From: Biscogniauxia marginata
Taxonomy: Eukaryota > Ascomycota > Sordariomycetes > Xylariales > Xylariaceae
Length of the DNA: 64,000 bases
Direction: 5' to 3'
NCBI GenBank assembly: GCA_022695795.1
Contig: MU404111.1
Span: forward strand, 1 to 64,000
Both the position numbers and the translations under genes were made by a program. The number at the start of each line of letters is the position of its first letter. Position 1 is the stretch's first letter. Under the pieces are notes generated by a model. The model made no database searches and was not told the DNA's origin. It saw nothing but the letters and a program-made list of their open reading frames with translations. Below, piece after piece: positions 11,886 through 26,700 of the stretch.

Positions 11886-13157
11886 CTACTTATAATAAAC
11901 AGGGGGAAGTTTCTTCTGTCGCTCTAGTACATCAGGATGTTCCACAGCACCAGGCTTGATCCCATCAAAATCCAAGTTGACTCCTGTCTCTATGTCCGGA
12001 TAGGGGCCTAGCGGCGTGATAGCAAGTGGGTTGATCTTATAATGGGATTTCGTATACTGATTGAACAATTAGCAAGGTTACCGAATATCTAGTCCAAGAC
12101 GCGTGTAAAGACGTACGTTTTCTTTGATGTGTTTGAAGTTCGTGGTCTCGCGGAACCCCTTGACGTTCCAGTACAAGTTCTTCAGCCACTCATGGATAAC
12201 GGGGTAGTTGCCACGGATCGTGCCCAGGTTGCATTTAAAATGCTGCACGTAGGCGACATCGAAGCGGATACCGGTAGGGTACGCAAGGATATCGAGCTCG
12301 GTCAATTCCTTGCCGAGGATATATGGTCCTCCGTTCTTGTAGATGAGCTTTTCGAGTTGGTTCAAAGCCGCAAACACCGGGATAACTCCCTTTTCGTACG
12401 AAGCCTGGTCCTCTGCGAAACCAGCCTTATAAACACCCAGGTTGAGATCGCGCATCAGCCATTCCTTGACCTCGTCAATCTTGACCCGGAGATGCTCTGG
12501 ATACAGGGTAAGTTGCCTCTCTGGACTTCCCTCCGGCAGGATCTCGTTGAAACCCGTCTGCATCCAGCGCAAGAGTTCAAGGCTTTCGTTGTTGACGATG
12601 GTCCCCTCCTTTGTGTCCCAAAGCAAGGGAACGCTGTATCGCCCCTTGTAATCCTTGTCTGCCCGGAAGTAGACCTCGTGTAGATATTTCGAGCCGAACA
12701 ATTTATCCGGCGTTGATCCTTCATACGTGTCATCAGGTCCGTTGGCCCCCGGGAATTGCCAACCGGGCCAGCCCTTGTCGTCCCCTTTGGGGTACGCTTT
12801 CACAATCGAAAGATCTATCGCTGATTCGAGACCTTTGAGAACCCTTACCAGATTGGCCCGATGCGCAAAGGGGCAGAAGAGCCCGATGTAAAGGTGATAA
12901 CGTCCTGCTTCCGGAGCGAAATGGGTACCTGGTGCTACAGAGCCGTGCCAAGAATCATCGGGTCCGGCGTGAACCGGCTTGTTCGGATCGTATGCCATAG
13001 CAAGTAAAGGTTTCAAGTGATATCTGCAGAGTGTGATGGAACGTTTGGAATCAACAAGAACGGGTCTATGGATAAGGATTTGACAGAGTGCGCTTGGCTT
13101 TCTGAGGAGAAGCACCTTGCGTACACTACAAAACATCCCTGTTATTGTCCCGATCAC
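11886..13157 (-). CDS. Omega/xi-like glutathione transferase (glutathionyl-hydroquinone reductase type)
   Basis: Exons 12117-13157 and 11886-12056 join over a 60-nt intron (GTACGT...TCAATCAG), giving 403 residues. The frame without splicing ends at 12078 and would lose the conserved C-terminus, which resumes as YTKSHYKINPLAITPLGP. The motif GLFCPFAHR, with Cys95 as the expected nucleophile, is followed by long insertions and an all-helical C-terminal half. This is the arrangement of the Ecm4/YqjG-type enzymes that reduce glutathionyl-hydroquinones. Residues 1-53 are rich in Arg, Leu and Ser and lack acids, like a mitochondrial presequence. A second Met (M54, codon at 12996-12998) begins the conserved protein, so dual mitochondrial and cytosolic forms are possible. 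The likely role is redox or quinone detoxification. Family assignment is strong; targeting is inference. Confidence 0.92.
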
Positions 13158-13660
13158 AATTCGCCTGCATCATACGGTGAATATGTATGCAGTTAAGTAA
13201 TATTATGTACCAATCCTAGAAGGCTTATACAGGGAAGCTGGCACTTACTATACCTATTTGTCAGCAGATGTACACTACCAACACTGCCGGAATTGTCCCG
13301 GTGTCCTAATATTTTAAACACGGACTATGGGTGCTTGGGTAGAATAGGGGGTGGATTAAGATGTGAGTCAGGCCTGAGAGATCCGTGCTTAAGTATAAAA
13401 TCATCACAGCACTTTAGTCGGAGAGACTTCTTGGCGAACAATAATATAACCTATCTTCTCAATTTTCTGGATATCGATGTGTTTAACACATACATATAAC
13501 GCAATTTATCTACGGCACGGTATTCAGCCTGAGACTAATACTCAGACTATGTGCTACCTGGCAGGTACATCACTAAGGGGGCTTCTACCGACGAGTCGAA
13601 TATCGCAGACCATGGTTCCGAATCGCAGCACCGATAAAGGTTGATATAAACCTATATTAT
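13158..13660. other. Transition from gene space to AT-rich island
   Basis: The short region upstream of the GST start has ordinary base composition up to about 13,660, then shifts abruptly to AT-rich. No gene was seen; a 68-codon frame at 13293-13499 has no features. Confidence 0.5.
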
Positions 13661-13913
13661 AAATGAGCCCTCAAGGTTTTTGCAAGTTATCTTAGACACC
13701 TTTCTTTACATTTATTATTTATACGCAAGCTACTATTAATAGTAATATAAATGCATTATTAAACCTTTTAATAATACTAGTAATTTAACTTAAAAAGTTA
13801 AACCACTAAAAAGCGGTTTAAATAAAGATTTTTTTAAATATTAGCATATTATAAAAGTAAATTAATTTTTATAATTATTAAAAATCATTTATATAATAAT
13901 AATAATAATAATA

Positions 13914-14302
13914 ACGTGTTTTATAAGCAAGTAAGTCATATAAGCGAGTGGGCCACTTAATTTCCTATATAAAATCGACTTTTTCGAAAATTCATAACTT
14001 TATACGTAAAAGTCGTAAAAATCTCGGACCTTTTTTTTAGTTATATAACTATATACGTTAATTAAAAGTAAAATTAGAAAAATTAATATTAAAAAGCGTA
14101 AAAAGAAAACGTGTAAAAACTAAAATTAAAATAAAACGTATAAACCTTTTTATTAAGCTTTTAATTTTTAATTTTTTTTAATTTTATATATAGTTATATT
14201 ATATAATTATATAACTAAAAAAAAGGTCTGAGATTTTTCCGACTTTTACGCGAAAAATTATGAATTTTCGAAAAAGTCGATTTTATATAAGAAACTATTT
14301 CG
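13914..14302. mobile_element. Fold-back MITE (family 2), interrupted by LTR
   Basis: About 100-bp inverted arms (roughly 13966-14060 and 14200-14295) share TATATAAAATCGACTTTTTC and AAAATTCATAA. The left end (ACGTGTTTTATAAGCAAGTAAG) follows a TA. The right terminal part is missing because a Gypsy LTR begins at 14303. It has no coding capacity. The TA flank suggests mobilisation by a Tc1/mariner or pogo transposase (inference). Confidence 0.7.
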
Positions 14303-14614
14303 TGTGACAAACCTCCCTGTGTGTTCCTAGTTAGCTGACCTTACAAGTGAGTACGTATTGGGGTTTTTTCTTGATTTAAAGGTAATAATAGACCGAGGTT
14401 AATTCAAGAGATTTATTATGCTTTGTTTATTAAAAAGTAATTATAATTTTAAATTAATAATTAAAAAACGAGAATAAATAACTAAATATAAAGGAAATTT
14501 AAATTTATTTAAAATATTTTTTATATTTTTTATTTCGGTATATTAAATATCGTTAAATTCTTTTATTTTTATAAATTCCTAAATCAACGGGAATTTATAC
14601 CACGTGACGTTATA
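14303..14614 (-). repeat. Element A left LTR (3' LTR)
   Basis: Begins TGTGACAAACCTCCCTGTGT, the family LTR start, and is traceable to about CACGTGACGTTATA (14601-14614). The inner boundary is approximate. Confidence 0.7.
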
Positions 14615-17600
14615 TTGCTTTTTTAACTTAAGTCGTTCGTTTTTTATATTTTTAATTTATGTTTTATATCTTTATTAAAAACCTTTTTAATATTATTAGT
14701 TTATAATATTATTTCTTTTCTTTTTAAAATCTTTATTTTAAAGATTTCTTTTAATAAGTTTATTTTTTCTTTATATTTTATTATATTTAATAATTATATT
14801 ATTAAGCGTTAATGATCAGATTAAAAAAAGAAACGCGAAAGTTTTATGCGACGTATCGACTTTTATAAAATAAATATCGATATTATATTGTGTTTTTATT
14901 ATTTTAAACGTAACTTTTTATATATTATAATGCTTAAGGAATTATTAAAATGTAATAAATATGTTCGTTAAAAAGGTTTATACGATAGTTTTAAAATATT
15001 ATTAAACTTTTTTAACCGTTTAAATTTAAAAAAAAAGCGATTTTTTAAAAAAGCGTTAAACGGAGGCGGCGCTCTTTAAACTTTAATTTAAAATAAATAA
15101 ATTTATTATACGTATTTTTCGTTTATATTATTAATATAACTTTATTCGGAAAAAGGGTTTAAAGATGTTATAATGTGATTTTTAAAACTTAAACGAGTTA
15201 AAAAAATAAAAACGTTTTCAAGTTATATAATAATTTTTAATTAAATAAGTTAAAGTTATTCCCGCGGTTATTTTTTTTTCGATTTGTTTTTTTTAAGTTA
15301 AAATCCTGATTTTTAAGCTTTTTTAGTCGATTTAAGTTTTAACGATAAAAGCTTTTAAACTTATTTATTAAGTTTTTTAAATGCTTAAAAGTTTTTAAAT
15401 ATTTTTTTTAATAAATAACTTTTTTATTTAATAAAATATTATAACTAATTATCGACTTTTTTTAAATTTAATACTTTTTTTACTTCATACTTATTAAGGG
15501 TTTTTAAAGTTTTAATTAGTTTTTTAGTAAGGCGTTTATTAACGTTAATTTTAAAAGTAAAATATAAAATATAAAATATAATTTAAATCTTTTTAATAAA
15601 AAAAGTTTATAATTAACTTTTAAAATAACTTTTTTAACTTTATATAGTTTTAATTTCTTAAATTTAAGTTTTTTATTAAGCCGTTTTATTTTAATTTAAA
15701 GCGTTTTTATTAATATATTTTGTTATTAATAAAATAAATAAATAATATTTCTTTTTTTAAGAATTAATCCTTTAATTCTTTTTTTATTATAATATTTTAT
15801 TATTTTATTTTAAATAAATTATAATTTTTTATAATTATAATTATATTATTTAGACTTTTTAAATAGTATTTTTACTTTTAAGGTTTTTATTTTGATTTTT
15901 AATATTTTTATAAATTTAATTAATTATTTTTAAATTTTTGCTTTTTATTTATATATTACTTTGTATAGTAATATTTTTATATTTAAATTATTAATAATAA
16001 TTTTATTTAGTTATTTATTTCTTAATTAATATAATTTCGGAAGTATTATTTTATTATTTAATTTAATCTTTTTATTTAATTTTTATTTGTTTTATTAAGT
16101 TAATTTAAAACTTTAACGTAAATAATTTGTTTTTATTTAAAATAATACGTTTTAATAATTTATATTTATTAATATATTTTTTTATTATGTTTAATTTGTT
16201 AAATAATAAAAAATAAACATATTTTATAAGTCGGTTAACGATTATTTATATATTATTATAAAGTATTTTTATAATAAGGTTTTTTAATTTAAAGAGTTTT
16301 ATTATAAAATCTTATATAATTATATATTATGTTTTTTAAAATATTTAAATTAATTATAATAATTTATATAGTTTATATCGTGATATTTTAGCTTTATTAT
16401 AATTTTTATAATTATTTATTTTATTTTTAAAAAATTAAATTTTTTATAACCGTTTTAATGTTTTAAAAATTCCTTAATAACTATATAAAAAGTATTTATA
16501 AAATTTTTTAATAAACTCGTTTCGTATTTATTTTAATATATACGTTTTTTCTTTATACGAGAGAAGTTCGTTATTAGTTTTTTATTAAAATTAAAATTAT
16601 TTTTTTAATTACAAATTTCTTTAAAATGTTATTTTTAATTTTTTATGTTAATTTGTATATAAGTTAATATAACTAATTTATTATTTTATTATTTAAACAT
16701 TTAAATATTTCTTTTATTAATTTTTAATTTATAATCTTTTTTTTTACTAAAAAGATTTATTTAAATGTTTTTTAATATAATAAATTTTAAAATTAAAATT
16801 AAATAAGAAAATCATTTAACGCTTATATTTTTAATTAAGCGTTTATGTTATTATAAATTATATAAAGTTTTTATAATTTAAATAAATGTTAATAAGTTTT
16901 TTAGTTTTATTAAGTTATAATTTTTATTTTTTTAATACTTTAATAATTATTAATAGTTCTTTATTATAAATTTAATAGTTTAGTTTAACACTATATAATG
17001 CTTTAAATAAATATATAATTAAATACTATTTTTTATTGTTTTTTATTTGTTTTAAAATTATTTCGATAATAAAATTTAAAGTAATTAATTTTATTAATAA
17101 TTTAGCGATTCGCTCGAAATCTTAAATAAGTTATTTAATATAATTAATAAAACTAAGAAATACATATATATTTATAATATTTTTAGGTTTTAATTAATCT
17201 TTAATTATTATTATTTTTTAAATGCGGATTTCTTTTAGATTTATTATAAACTTTAAATAATTTAGTTTTTTAATATATTATTTATTTTTAGTTAAATAAA
17301 TAAATAGATTTACTTTTTTAAGGCTTTTAATACTTGTTTTATATGTTTTTTATATTTCTTCTCGTTTTTTAAGTAAATTAATATATTATTTAAATAAATA
17401 AATATAAATTTATTTAAAAATTTACAAAAGATTATTATAATTATATATTAAAACGTAACGAGTATATTAATAAATTTAAATAATATAATTTTATATTTAT
17501 AATATTTATATATCGTCTAAAAAGCGGTATATTATTTATGTTTTTTAGCTATTTTAATTATATAATAATTATCACGAAAGTTTAATATTATAAAGATTTA

Positions 17601-20288
17601 AGCTTTATTAATTTATTTTTTATTACTTTATTAAGGTGTTGATAATTATTTATTTATCGTTATATTAAATTTCTTTTTTATTAACTTTTAATATTATAAT
17701 TATTAAGTATTTTAACGAAAACTTTGACTTTTAAATATATTTTTTATTAAGATTTTTTTAAATTTATAAAATATATTAAAAATAATTTTAATTACTTTTT
17801 TTTAAAAATGGATTTAATAATCTTATTAATTATATTTTAATAATTCTTTTTTTATTTTATTTTTAAATAATTTATAAAAACGGAAATACTCGCGTAGTAC
17901 TTTTTTCGTTAAATTTTTAGGTTTAGTTATTTAAATTATATAAACGATATATTTCGTTTTTATATTCGTTTTTTAGTGTTATTTATAATATTTATTTTAT
18001 AATTTATATTAGTTAATTTCTTTTAATTTTAATCTTAATAAAGCGTGTTTATCTCGAAATTTATTTATAAATTACTTTTTCTAAGTTAATTTATTCTTAA
18101 TATTATGTCGTGACTTAATATATATATAATGTTAAAAATAACTTGTTTAAAATGTCCTTAAATAGTTATTAAGAAAGGAATTATTTCTTTTAACACTTTA
18201 CTATTTTTATAACTAGATATATATTTATAGTATTTTGTCTTTTTAAGTTATTTTAATTGAAATATAACTTCTATTTACTTTTAAGTTTATAAAGGCTTTA
18301 TACTTCTTTTCATTATACTTAATTTTAGTTATAATAGTATTATTAAGTCCCGATTAAACTTTATATAAAGACTTGTTATTTATAGCTTCTCGCTGCCTTA
18401 CTAGCGAGAACCTTTACCGTTTTTTGGTTTTTTACGCCTTTTCTTTTTTAGGTTTTTTTGAGTTGTTATAACCCGGATATCCTTTTATTTTTAGGCTTTT
18501 ATAGGAGCGTGTTTTTAGTAATTATTATTTAAATAGTTTCTTTAACTGTTTTTTATATAGTAAGGGGTAAAAGGTTTATTTTTTATATAAAACCTTGTAT
18601 ATTAAAACTTTAATTTTTTTTCGAGGGCCTTTTTATAACCTAAGTTTGTTTTTTTGTTAACTCGAAATTTCTTAAGGTTTTAAATTATTTTTAAATAAAG
18701 TTTATAATTCTTAAGTTTATTTATTAGGGGTAATTTAATGTTTCTTTATAGGTTTATATTAATTTTTAAAAACTTTCCTTTTTTTTAAGGTATACTTTAA
18801 TAATTCGTTTATAGTTTAGTTTAATTATATATATTTTTACTTGTTATTTTATTAAGTGCTTTTTTATTAAACTAAATAAATTAGTGTTATATTTAACTCG
18901 TTTTTCGAGTTATTATGGAAGATGTAGTCCTTTTTATAATTCCTATAATTCGTTCTTAATTTCGTCTTTTTCGAAACCCGCTTCGAGTAAGTCGTGTACG
19001 TCATATGGTATTAAGGTGTAATACATATAACTTTTAATAATTGTTTCGTTACTTTTTTTAGAACTTAGGTGAAAATAACATGTTTTAAGGTAATGTGGTT
19101 ATCATGGGACGTTATTATAAATATATTTATTTTCTTTCGTGTCACTACTTTCTAGTTTTTAAGGATAATAACTAGCTTTATCTTTAAAACTTTTATGTAT
19201 TTAACAAGTGTCGTTAATATAAAAGCTTTAATATAATAATATATATTCTCTTAAGCTTTAATGGATATTATAGTTATTATTTATATAAAACCTTTAGTTT
19301 AAGTTATTATGTTGGCTTCTTTTTTAGTGGGTTTTATATTTATCGTCGTTATAGTGGCTTTAATGTAGCTTATTATGGTTTAATTTAATTCTTAAGTCGT
19401 ATTTTAGTTTATAATTATTATATTTATATAATAATTCGTTTTTGTTATATCCTTATTTAGCTTGTTTTAATGTGAGATATTCTAAATATAAGTGGTTATC
19501 CTTTAAATAGTCTTTATAGTTAATTTAATAATATTTATAAATTTCTTTTATAAGGACTTCCTCGTTTTTCTTTACTTTAATAGTGATAATAATAAATATT
19601 TAATTTATTTCCTTGTTATTTTCGAAATAAACCCTTGTTTTAAAGGTTTTTTTCTTGGGTTAAGGAATTCTTTTTATTTTTAGTTCTTATTTCTTAAGAT
19701 TTTGGCACTCGTTTTTATAATATCTTTTTTTTTTATAATTAAAATATTTAATGGTTAACTTATCTCGTTTTTTTTGCTCTTTTTAAGCAACGTTGATTTT
19801 AATAGGGTTTAACTTGGTTTTAATGCCTTTTCTAGTTCCGGCACCGCTTTTATGATTTCTTTTTTTCAACTGATTTTTATTTCTTTGTTATATCATTTTT
19901 TAAAGTACCGTTCGAAGTTTTTATTATTAATAGCAATTGTTATTATAACGTAGTTATTAAATTTTCCTGGGTTTCTTTCTTTATATAAGTTTATTTTATA
20001 TAGCTTATTTTTTATATAGTTTTTTAGTTTTTAATAAAACAAATAATATAGGCTTTTAATAAGTAGTTATAATTAATTTACAAGTTTCTTGAATTTAATA
20101 GTATAATTCGAAGCCTTTTTATTTTATTATAATTTATGAAGTCGAACTTCGGCTTATTACTTAAAAATTAAATTACCAAATATAGATTTAAGTTGTTTTT
20201 AAACTTTTTATAATCTTTAAAGACCTTTTTTATGTCTCTTTAAGCGTTTGATCCGTTTTCTAGATGATCTTTTAACATTAATTGAAAC

Positions 20289-20700
20289 TGTGACGAACCT
20301 CCCTGTGTATTCCTAGTTAACTGACTTCACAAGTGAGTACGTACTGGGTTTTCTTGATTTAAAGGTAACAATGGGTTGAGATTAGTTTAATTGCTTTACA
20401 ATGTTATGTTCGTTAGAGAGGTTTCAAGGTACTCTCACTATAATATTAAAAAGTGACTATAGTCTTAGATTAATAGTTAAAGAACTAAATTAATAAGGAG
20501 ATTCCAACCTATTTATATAAATATCCCTTAAAACTATATTTAACGCACCTCCTAGTTCTTCGTATTATTTATTAACCCCGATAAATAATATATATATTTT
20601 CTTTTAATTATTTCTTTATAATAATAAATAATAAGGATAAAAGTTACGTAACTAACACGTAATAACGCCTAAAAATAAAACTATTTTTTAATTCGTAATA
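20289..20700 (-). repeat. Element B left LTR (3' LTR)
   Basis: 412 bp, from TGTGACGAACC to ATTCGTAATA. It differs from the right LTR mainly by C-to-T and G-to-A changes, concentrated in its second half. Confidence 0.9.
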
Positions 20701-23700
20701 CTATTTCCCGTTTTTATTGTTTTTGTCTTAAAAATCAACTTTACCTTTTTCTTTATTATTATATTTAATCGTGATATTTAAAAAAACTCTTTTTTACTAA
20801 GGAAAAAAAAATCGTTTATAAACTACCGAAAAAACAATATTATAACTATTTCCTTGTTTAGTTTTAAAGTTATGCCTTGCGATCGTTATACTAAAAAGGG
20901 ACTAGTATATAAAATGGTAAAAAGCTATTCTCGGTGTGGGGAATGTCTAGAGGTCAATAACCGTAACTATGGAGGTAACAAAACATTTCTCTTATTTATA
21001 TAAAACATTTCGCGTGAAAAAAAACGTCTAAATAAGGAAGAACTAGTGGCGGAGAGGCTCTTATTAAAGCTTTAATAAAGATATTAAAACGAGTTAAAAC
21101 GTTAATAAGAGGAAATGCGAATAGTTATTTCTCGTTTAATTCGTTTACGAAAATAATAAAACTTCTTTAAAAAGTGTGAAGTAAAAATAATTTATCGTAG
21201 TTATTAAAATTTAAAAGAGTTAAAAAAATAAAAGCGTGTTATAATTAAATAATAACGTCTCTTTAAAAAGCAGTAAAACACGAAGGAATCGCTATGTTAA
21301 TTTATATCTAGGTAAGACGTGCTTACTTCGGAGGTTTTTCCTTTTTTCGACTGGTTTTAACTAGACCCGAGTCTTTTTCTCTCGGTCGATCCGGGTTCTG
21401 GCGGTGAAAGCTCGCAAGTTTATTCGCTAGGTTCTTTAAGTGTTTTCTTCTGGTGAGTAGCCCTCTTATTTAACAAAATATTGTAATTAACTTTCGACTC
21501 GTTTTGAATTTAGTATCTTTTTTATTTCGTATTTATTAGGGTTTTCTTTAAATTCTAGTTGGTTTTTTAGTATAGCGTTATTTAATGCTAGTTTTAAGAG
21601 CGAAACATAAAATATAAGATATATTTTAAATTTTTTTAGTAGTGTTAACTTGTAATTAATTTTCGAAATAACCTTTTTAATTTTATATAGTTTTAATTTC
21701 TTGAATTTAAGTTTTTTGTTAGGTTATTTTATTTTAATTTAAGGTGTTTTTAATATTACGCCTTGTTATTAACGAAGCAAGTAAACTATGTCTTTTTTTC
21801 TAAGAATTAGTCCTTTAATTCTTTTTTTATTATAGTATTTTGTTATTTTATCTTGAATAAATTATAATTCTTTTTATAATTGTTATTATATTACCTAGAC
21901 TTTTTTGGATAGTACTTCTATTTTCGGGGCTTTCGTTTCGACTTTTAGTATTTTTATAAGTTTAATTAATTATCTTTAGATTTCCGCTTTTTACTTGTAT
22001 ACTACTTCGTATGGTAATATCTTTATATCCTTATTAATCGAAGTGTTATATACTATTTAGGTTATCGATAATAATTCTACTTAGTTATTTATTTCTTAGT
22101 TAATATAACTTCGTAAATATTATTTTATTATTTAGTTTAATTTCTTTATTTATTTATTAATCTAGAAATAATACGCTATAAATAATTTTTGCTTAATTCC
22201 CATTCGTTTTATTAAGTTAATCTAAAATTTTAACGTAAATAACTTATCTCTATTTAAAATAATGCGTTTTAATAACCTATATTTATTAACGTACTCTTTT
22301 AAAAAACTAAAAACTAATTATTTTACTATACTCGATTCGTTAAATAATAAGAAATAGACATATTTCGTAAGTCTATTAACGATTACTTATATACTGTTAT
22401 AAAGTACTCCTATAGTAGGATCTTTTAACTTTAAAAGTTTCATTACGAAATCCCATACAATTATATATTACGCTTTGTTAAGTATTTAGATTAATTATAA
22501 TAATTCGTATGGTTTATGTCGTAATACTTTAACCTTATTATAAATGTTATAATCTTTTATAATTCTTTTAACTGTTTATCGTATTCCTAGAAAGTTAAAT
22601 TCCTTTTAAAGTCGTTTTATTGTTTTAAAAATCCTTTAGTAACTATATAGAGAATATTCGTGAAATTCTTTAATGAATTCGTCTTATACTCATTTTAATA
22701 TATATACCTTTTCTTTATACAAGAGAAGTTCGTCGCTAAATCCTTGTTAAAACTATAATTATTTTTCTTTTTAATTATAATTTTCCTTAAAACGTTATTT
22801 CTAGTTTTTTATATTAATTTACATATAAGTTAATATAACTAATCTGTCATTTTGTTATTTAAACATCTAAATATCTCTTTTATTAATTTTTGATTTATAA
22901 TTTCCCTTTTTATTAAGAAGATCTACTTAAATATTTTCCTTTCCCTTAATATACTAGATTTTAAAATTAAACTTAAACAAGAAAATCATTTAACGCTCGT
23001 GTCTTTAATTAAGTATTTATATTATTATAAATCATATAAGGTTTTTATAGTTTAAATAAATATTAATAAGTTCCTTAGTTTTATTAAGCCATAATTCCTA
23101 TTTCTTTAATGCTTTAATAACTATTAATAGTTCCTTATTATAAATCTAATAATTTAGTTTAGCACTATATAATGCTTTAAATAGGTACGTAATTAGGTAC
23201 TATTTCTCATTATTTTCCAATTACTCTAAAACTGCTTTAATAGCGAAATTTAAGGCGTTTATCCTTAGTCGTTTTTTTTATTTTCGTTTAGAAGTTTATA
23301 TATAACCTTATTAATTATAACTTCCTTTAATTACTAAAAAGCCTATTTAGCTTCTTTAATAAAATGGAAAGCCTTTCTTGTTTTCGTTAAAGTAATTAAT
23401 TCTATTAATGGTTTAGTAATACGCCCGAAATCTTTAATAAGTTATTTAATATAGTTAATAAAACCAAGAAATGTATATATGTTTATAACATTCTTAGGTT
23501 CTAGCTAATCCTTAATTATTATTATTTTTCCTTTTTAAATACGGATTTCTCTTAAACTTATTATAAACCTTAAATAATCTAGTTTTTTAATATGCCATTT
23601 ATTTTTAGTCGGATAGATAAGTAGGTTCGCCCCTTTCAAGGCTTTTAATACTTGCTCTATATATTCCTTATATTTCTTCTCGTTTTTTGAGTAAATTAGG

Positions 23701-26700
23701 ATATCGTCTAAATAAACAAATACAAATTTATCTAGAAACTTACGAAAAACTATTATAATTATATATTAAAATGTAGCGAGTACGTTAATAAGTCTAAATA
23801 ACATAACTTTATACTTATAATATTTATATATTATTTAAAAAACTATATATTATTTATGTTTTTTAGCTATTTTAATTATATAATATTTATTACGAAGGTT
23901 TAATACTATAAAGATTTAAGCTTTGCTAATTTATTTTCTTATAAGTTTTATTAATAGTAACGAGTATTCGTTTTTCTTGGTTATTTTATTAAGGTGTTAA
24001 TAATCGATTACTTGTCGTTATATTAAGTTTCTTTTTTTATCGACACGTTATTTCCCGTTTTTGTCGATTTTAAGTATTATAATTACCGGGTATTTTAACG
24101 AGGATTTTAACTCTTAAATATATCCTTTATTAAAATCCTTTTAAATTCCTTTTTATAATGCTTTTTATTTTTCCTGATTTATAAGATATACTAAAAATAA
24201 TTTTAATTATTTTCCTTTTTTAAAGTAGATTTAGTAATTCCATTAGCTATGTTTTAATAATTCTTTTTTTATTTTATTTTTAAATAATTTATAGAAATGG
24301 AAGTACTTACGCGGTATTCTTTTTATTAAATTTTTAAGCTTGGTTACTTGAATTATATAAGTAATATGTTTCGTCTTTATATCCGTTTCTCTAGAGTTAC
24401 TTGCGGTACTTATCTCGTAACCCGTAGTGGTTAACTTCTCCTATTTTTAATCTTAATAAAGCGTGTTTATCTCGAAATTTATTTATGAATTACTTTTTCT
24501 AAGTTAATTTATCCTTAATATTATATTGTGATTTAATATATATATAATATTAAAAATAACTTATTTAAGGTGTTTTTAAATGGTTACTAAGAAAGGGATT
24601 ATCTCTTTTAATATTTTATTATTTTCGTAATTAAATATATTTTTTTCGAAGTTCTATAATTAATATAAATTTTATTTATATATTTATAATATTTTGTTTT
24701 TTGAGTTATCTTAGTTAAAATATAACTTCTATTTACTTTTAAGTTTATAAGGGCTTTATACTCCCTTTTATTATACTTGATTCTAGTTTTAATAGTATTA
24801 TCGAGTCTCGATTAGACTTTATATAAGGACTTACTATTTATAGCTTCTCGCTGCTTTACTAGCGAGAGCTCTTGCCGTTTTTTAGTTTTCCACGTTCTTT
24901 TTCTTTTAGGTTTTTTTAAGTTGTTATAACCTGGATGTCTTTTTATTTTTAGGCTTTTATAAAAGCGTGTTTCTAATAATTATTATTTAAATAATCTTTT
25001 TAATTACTTTTCACGTAATAAGGGGTAAAAGGTTTATCCTTTATATAGAATTTTATATATTAAAATTTTAATTCTTTTTCGAGAGCCTTTTTATAACTTA
25101 AGTTTGTTTTATTAACTCGGAATTTTTTAAAGTTTTAAATTATTCTTGAATAAAAAGAATAGTTCTTAAGTTTACTTACTAAGGGTATCTCGATATTTCT
25201 TTTTAGGTTTATATTAATTTTTAGAAGTTTTTTTTCTTTCTTAAAGTATGCTTTAATAATTTATTTATAGCCTCGTTTAGTTATACGTGTTTTTGCTTAT
25301 TACTTTATTAAATGTTTTTTTATAAAGCCAAATAAATAAATATCGTATTTAATTCGTTTTTCGAGCTATTATAAAAGATGTAATCTTTTTCATAATTCCC
25401 ATAATTTTTCTTTAATCTCGTTTTTTTCGAAACCTGCTTCGAGTAAGTCATGTACGTCGTATAATATTAAAATGTAATATATATAACCTTTAATAATTAC
25501 TTTATTACTTTTTTCGGAATCGAGGTGAAGATAACATGCTTAAGAAAAATGTGACTATCGTGGGATGTTATCGTAAATATACTTATTTTCTTTCGTATTA
25601 TTACTTTTTAGTTTTTAAGAATAATAACCGGTTTTATTTTTAAAACTTTTATGTACTTAATAAACGTCGTTAATATAAAAGCTTTAATGTAACGATATAT
25701 GTTTTTTTAAGCTTTAATAAACATTATAACTATTATTTATATAAAACCTTTTATTTAAGTTATTATATTGGCTTCTTTTTTAATAATTTTCGTAATTATC
25801 GTTATTATAATGGCTTTAATGTAAATTATCATGGTTTAACTTAATTCTTAAGTCGTATTTTAACTTATAATTATCGTATTTATATAATAATTCGTCTTTA
25901 TTATATCCTTATTTAACTTGTTTTAATGTAAAATATCCTAAATATAAATAATTATCCTTTAAATAGTTTTTGCGGTTAACCTAATAATATTTATAGACTT
26001 TTTTTATAAGGACTTCCTTATTTTTCTTTGCCTTAATAATAGTAATAATAAATACTTGGTTTATTTCTTTATTATTTTCGAAATGAACTCTCGCTTTAAA
26101 AGTTCTTTTTTCGAGTTAAGAAATCCCTCTTATTTTTAGTTCCTGTTTTTTAGGACTTTAACATTTGTTTTTATAATGTTTTTTCTTTCTACAATTAAAA
26201 CACTTAATAATTAATTTATTTCGTTTCTTTTATTTCTTTTAAATAACGTTAATTTCGATAGGGTTTAACTTGGTTTTAGTGCCTTTCCTAGTTCCGGCAC
26301 CGCTTTTATGATTTCCTTTTTTTAGCTAATCGCCATTTCTTCGTTATACCGTTTTTTTCTTTTTAAGGTACTATTTAAAGTTCTTGTTATTAATAGTAAT
26401 TGCCATTATGACGTAGTTATTAAACTTTCCTAGGTTTCTTTCTTTATATAGGTTTATTTTATATAGCTCGTTCTTTATATAGTTCTTTAATTCTTAATAA
26501 AATAAGTAATATAAGCTCTTAATAAGTAGTTATAACTAGCTTACGAGTTTTTTGAACTTAATAACGTAATTTAAAGCCTTTTTATTTTGTCGTAATTTAT
26601 AAAGTCAAGCTTTGATTTATTATTTAAGAATTAAATTACCGAATATGAACTTAAGTTGTTTTTCAAACTCTTTATAATTCTTGAAGATCTTTTTCGTGTT

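Noticed and set aside
13893..13912. ATA triplet run as a functional repeat
   Set aside because: Ordinary simple repeat in AT-saturated DNA next to a MITE end.
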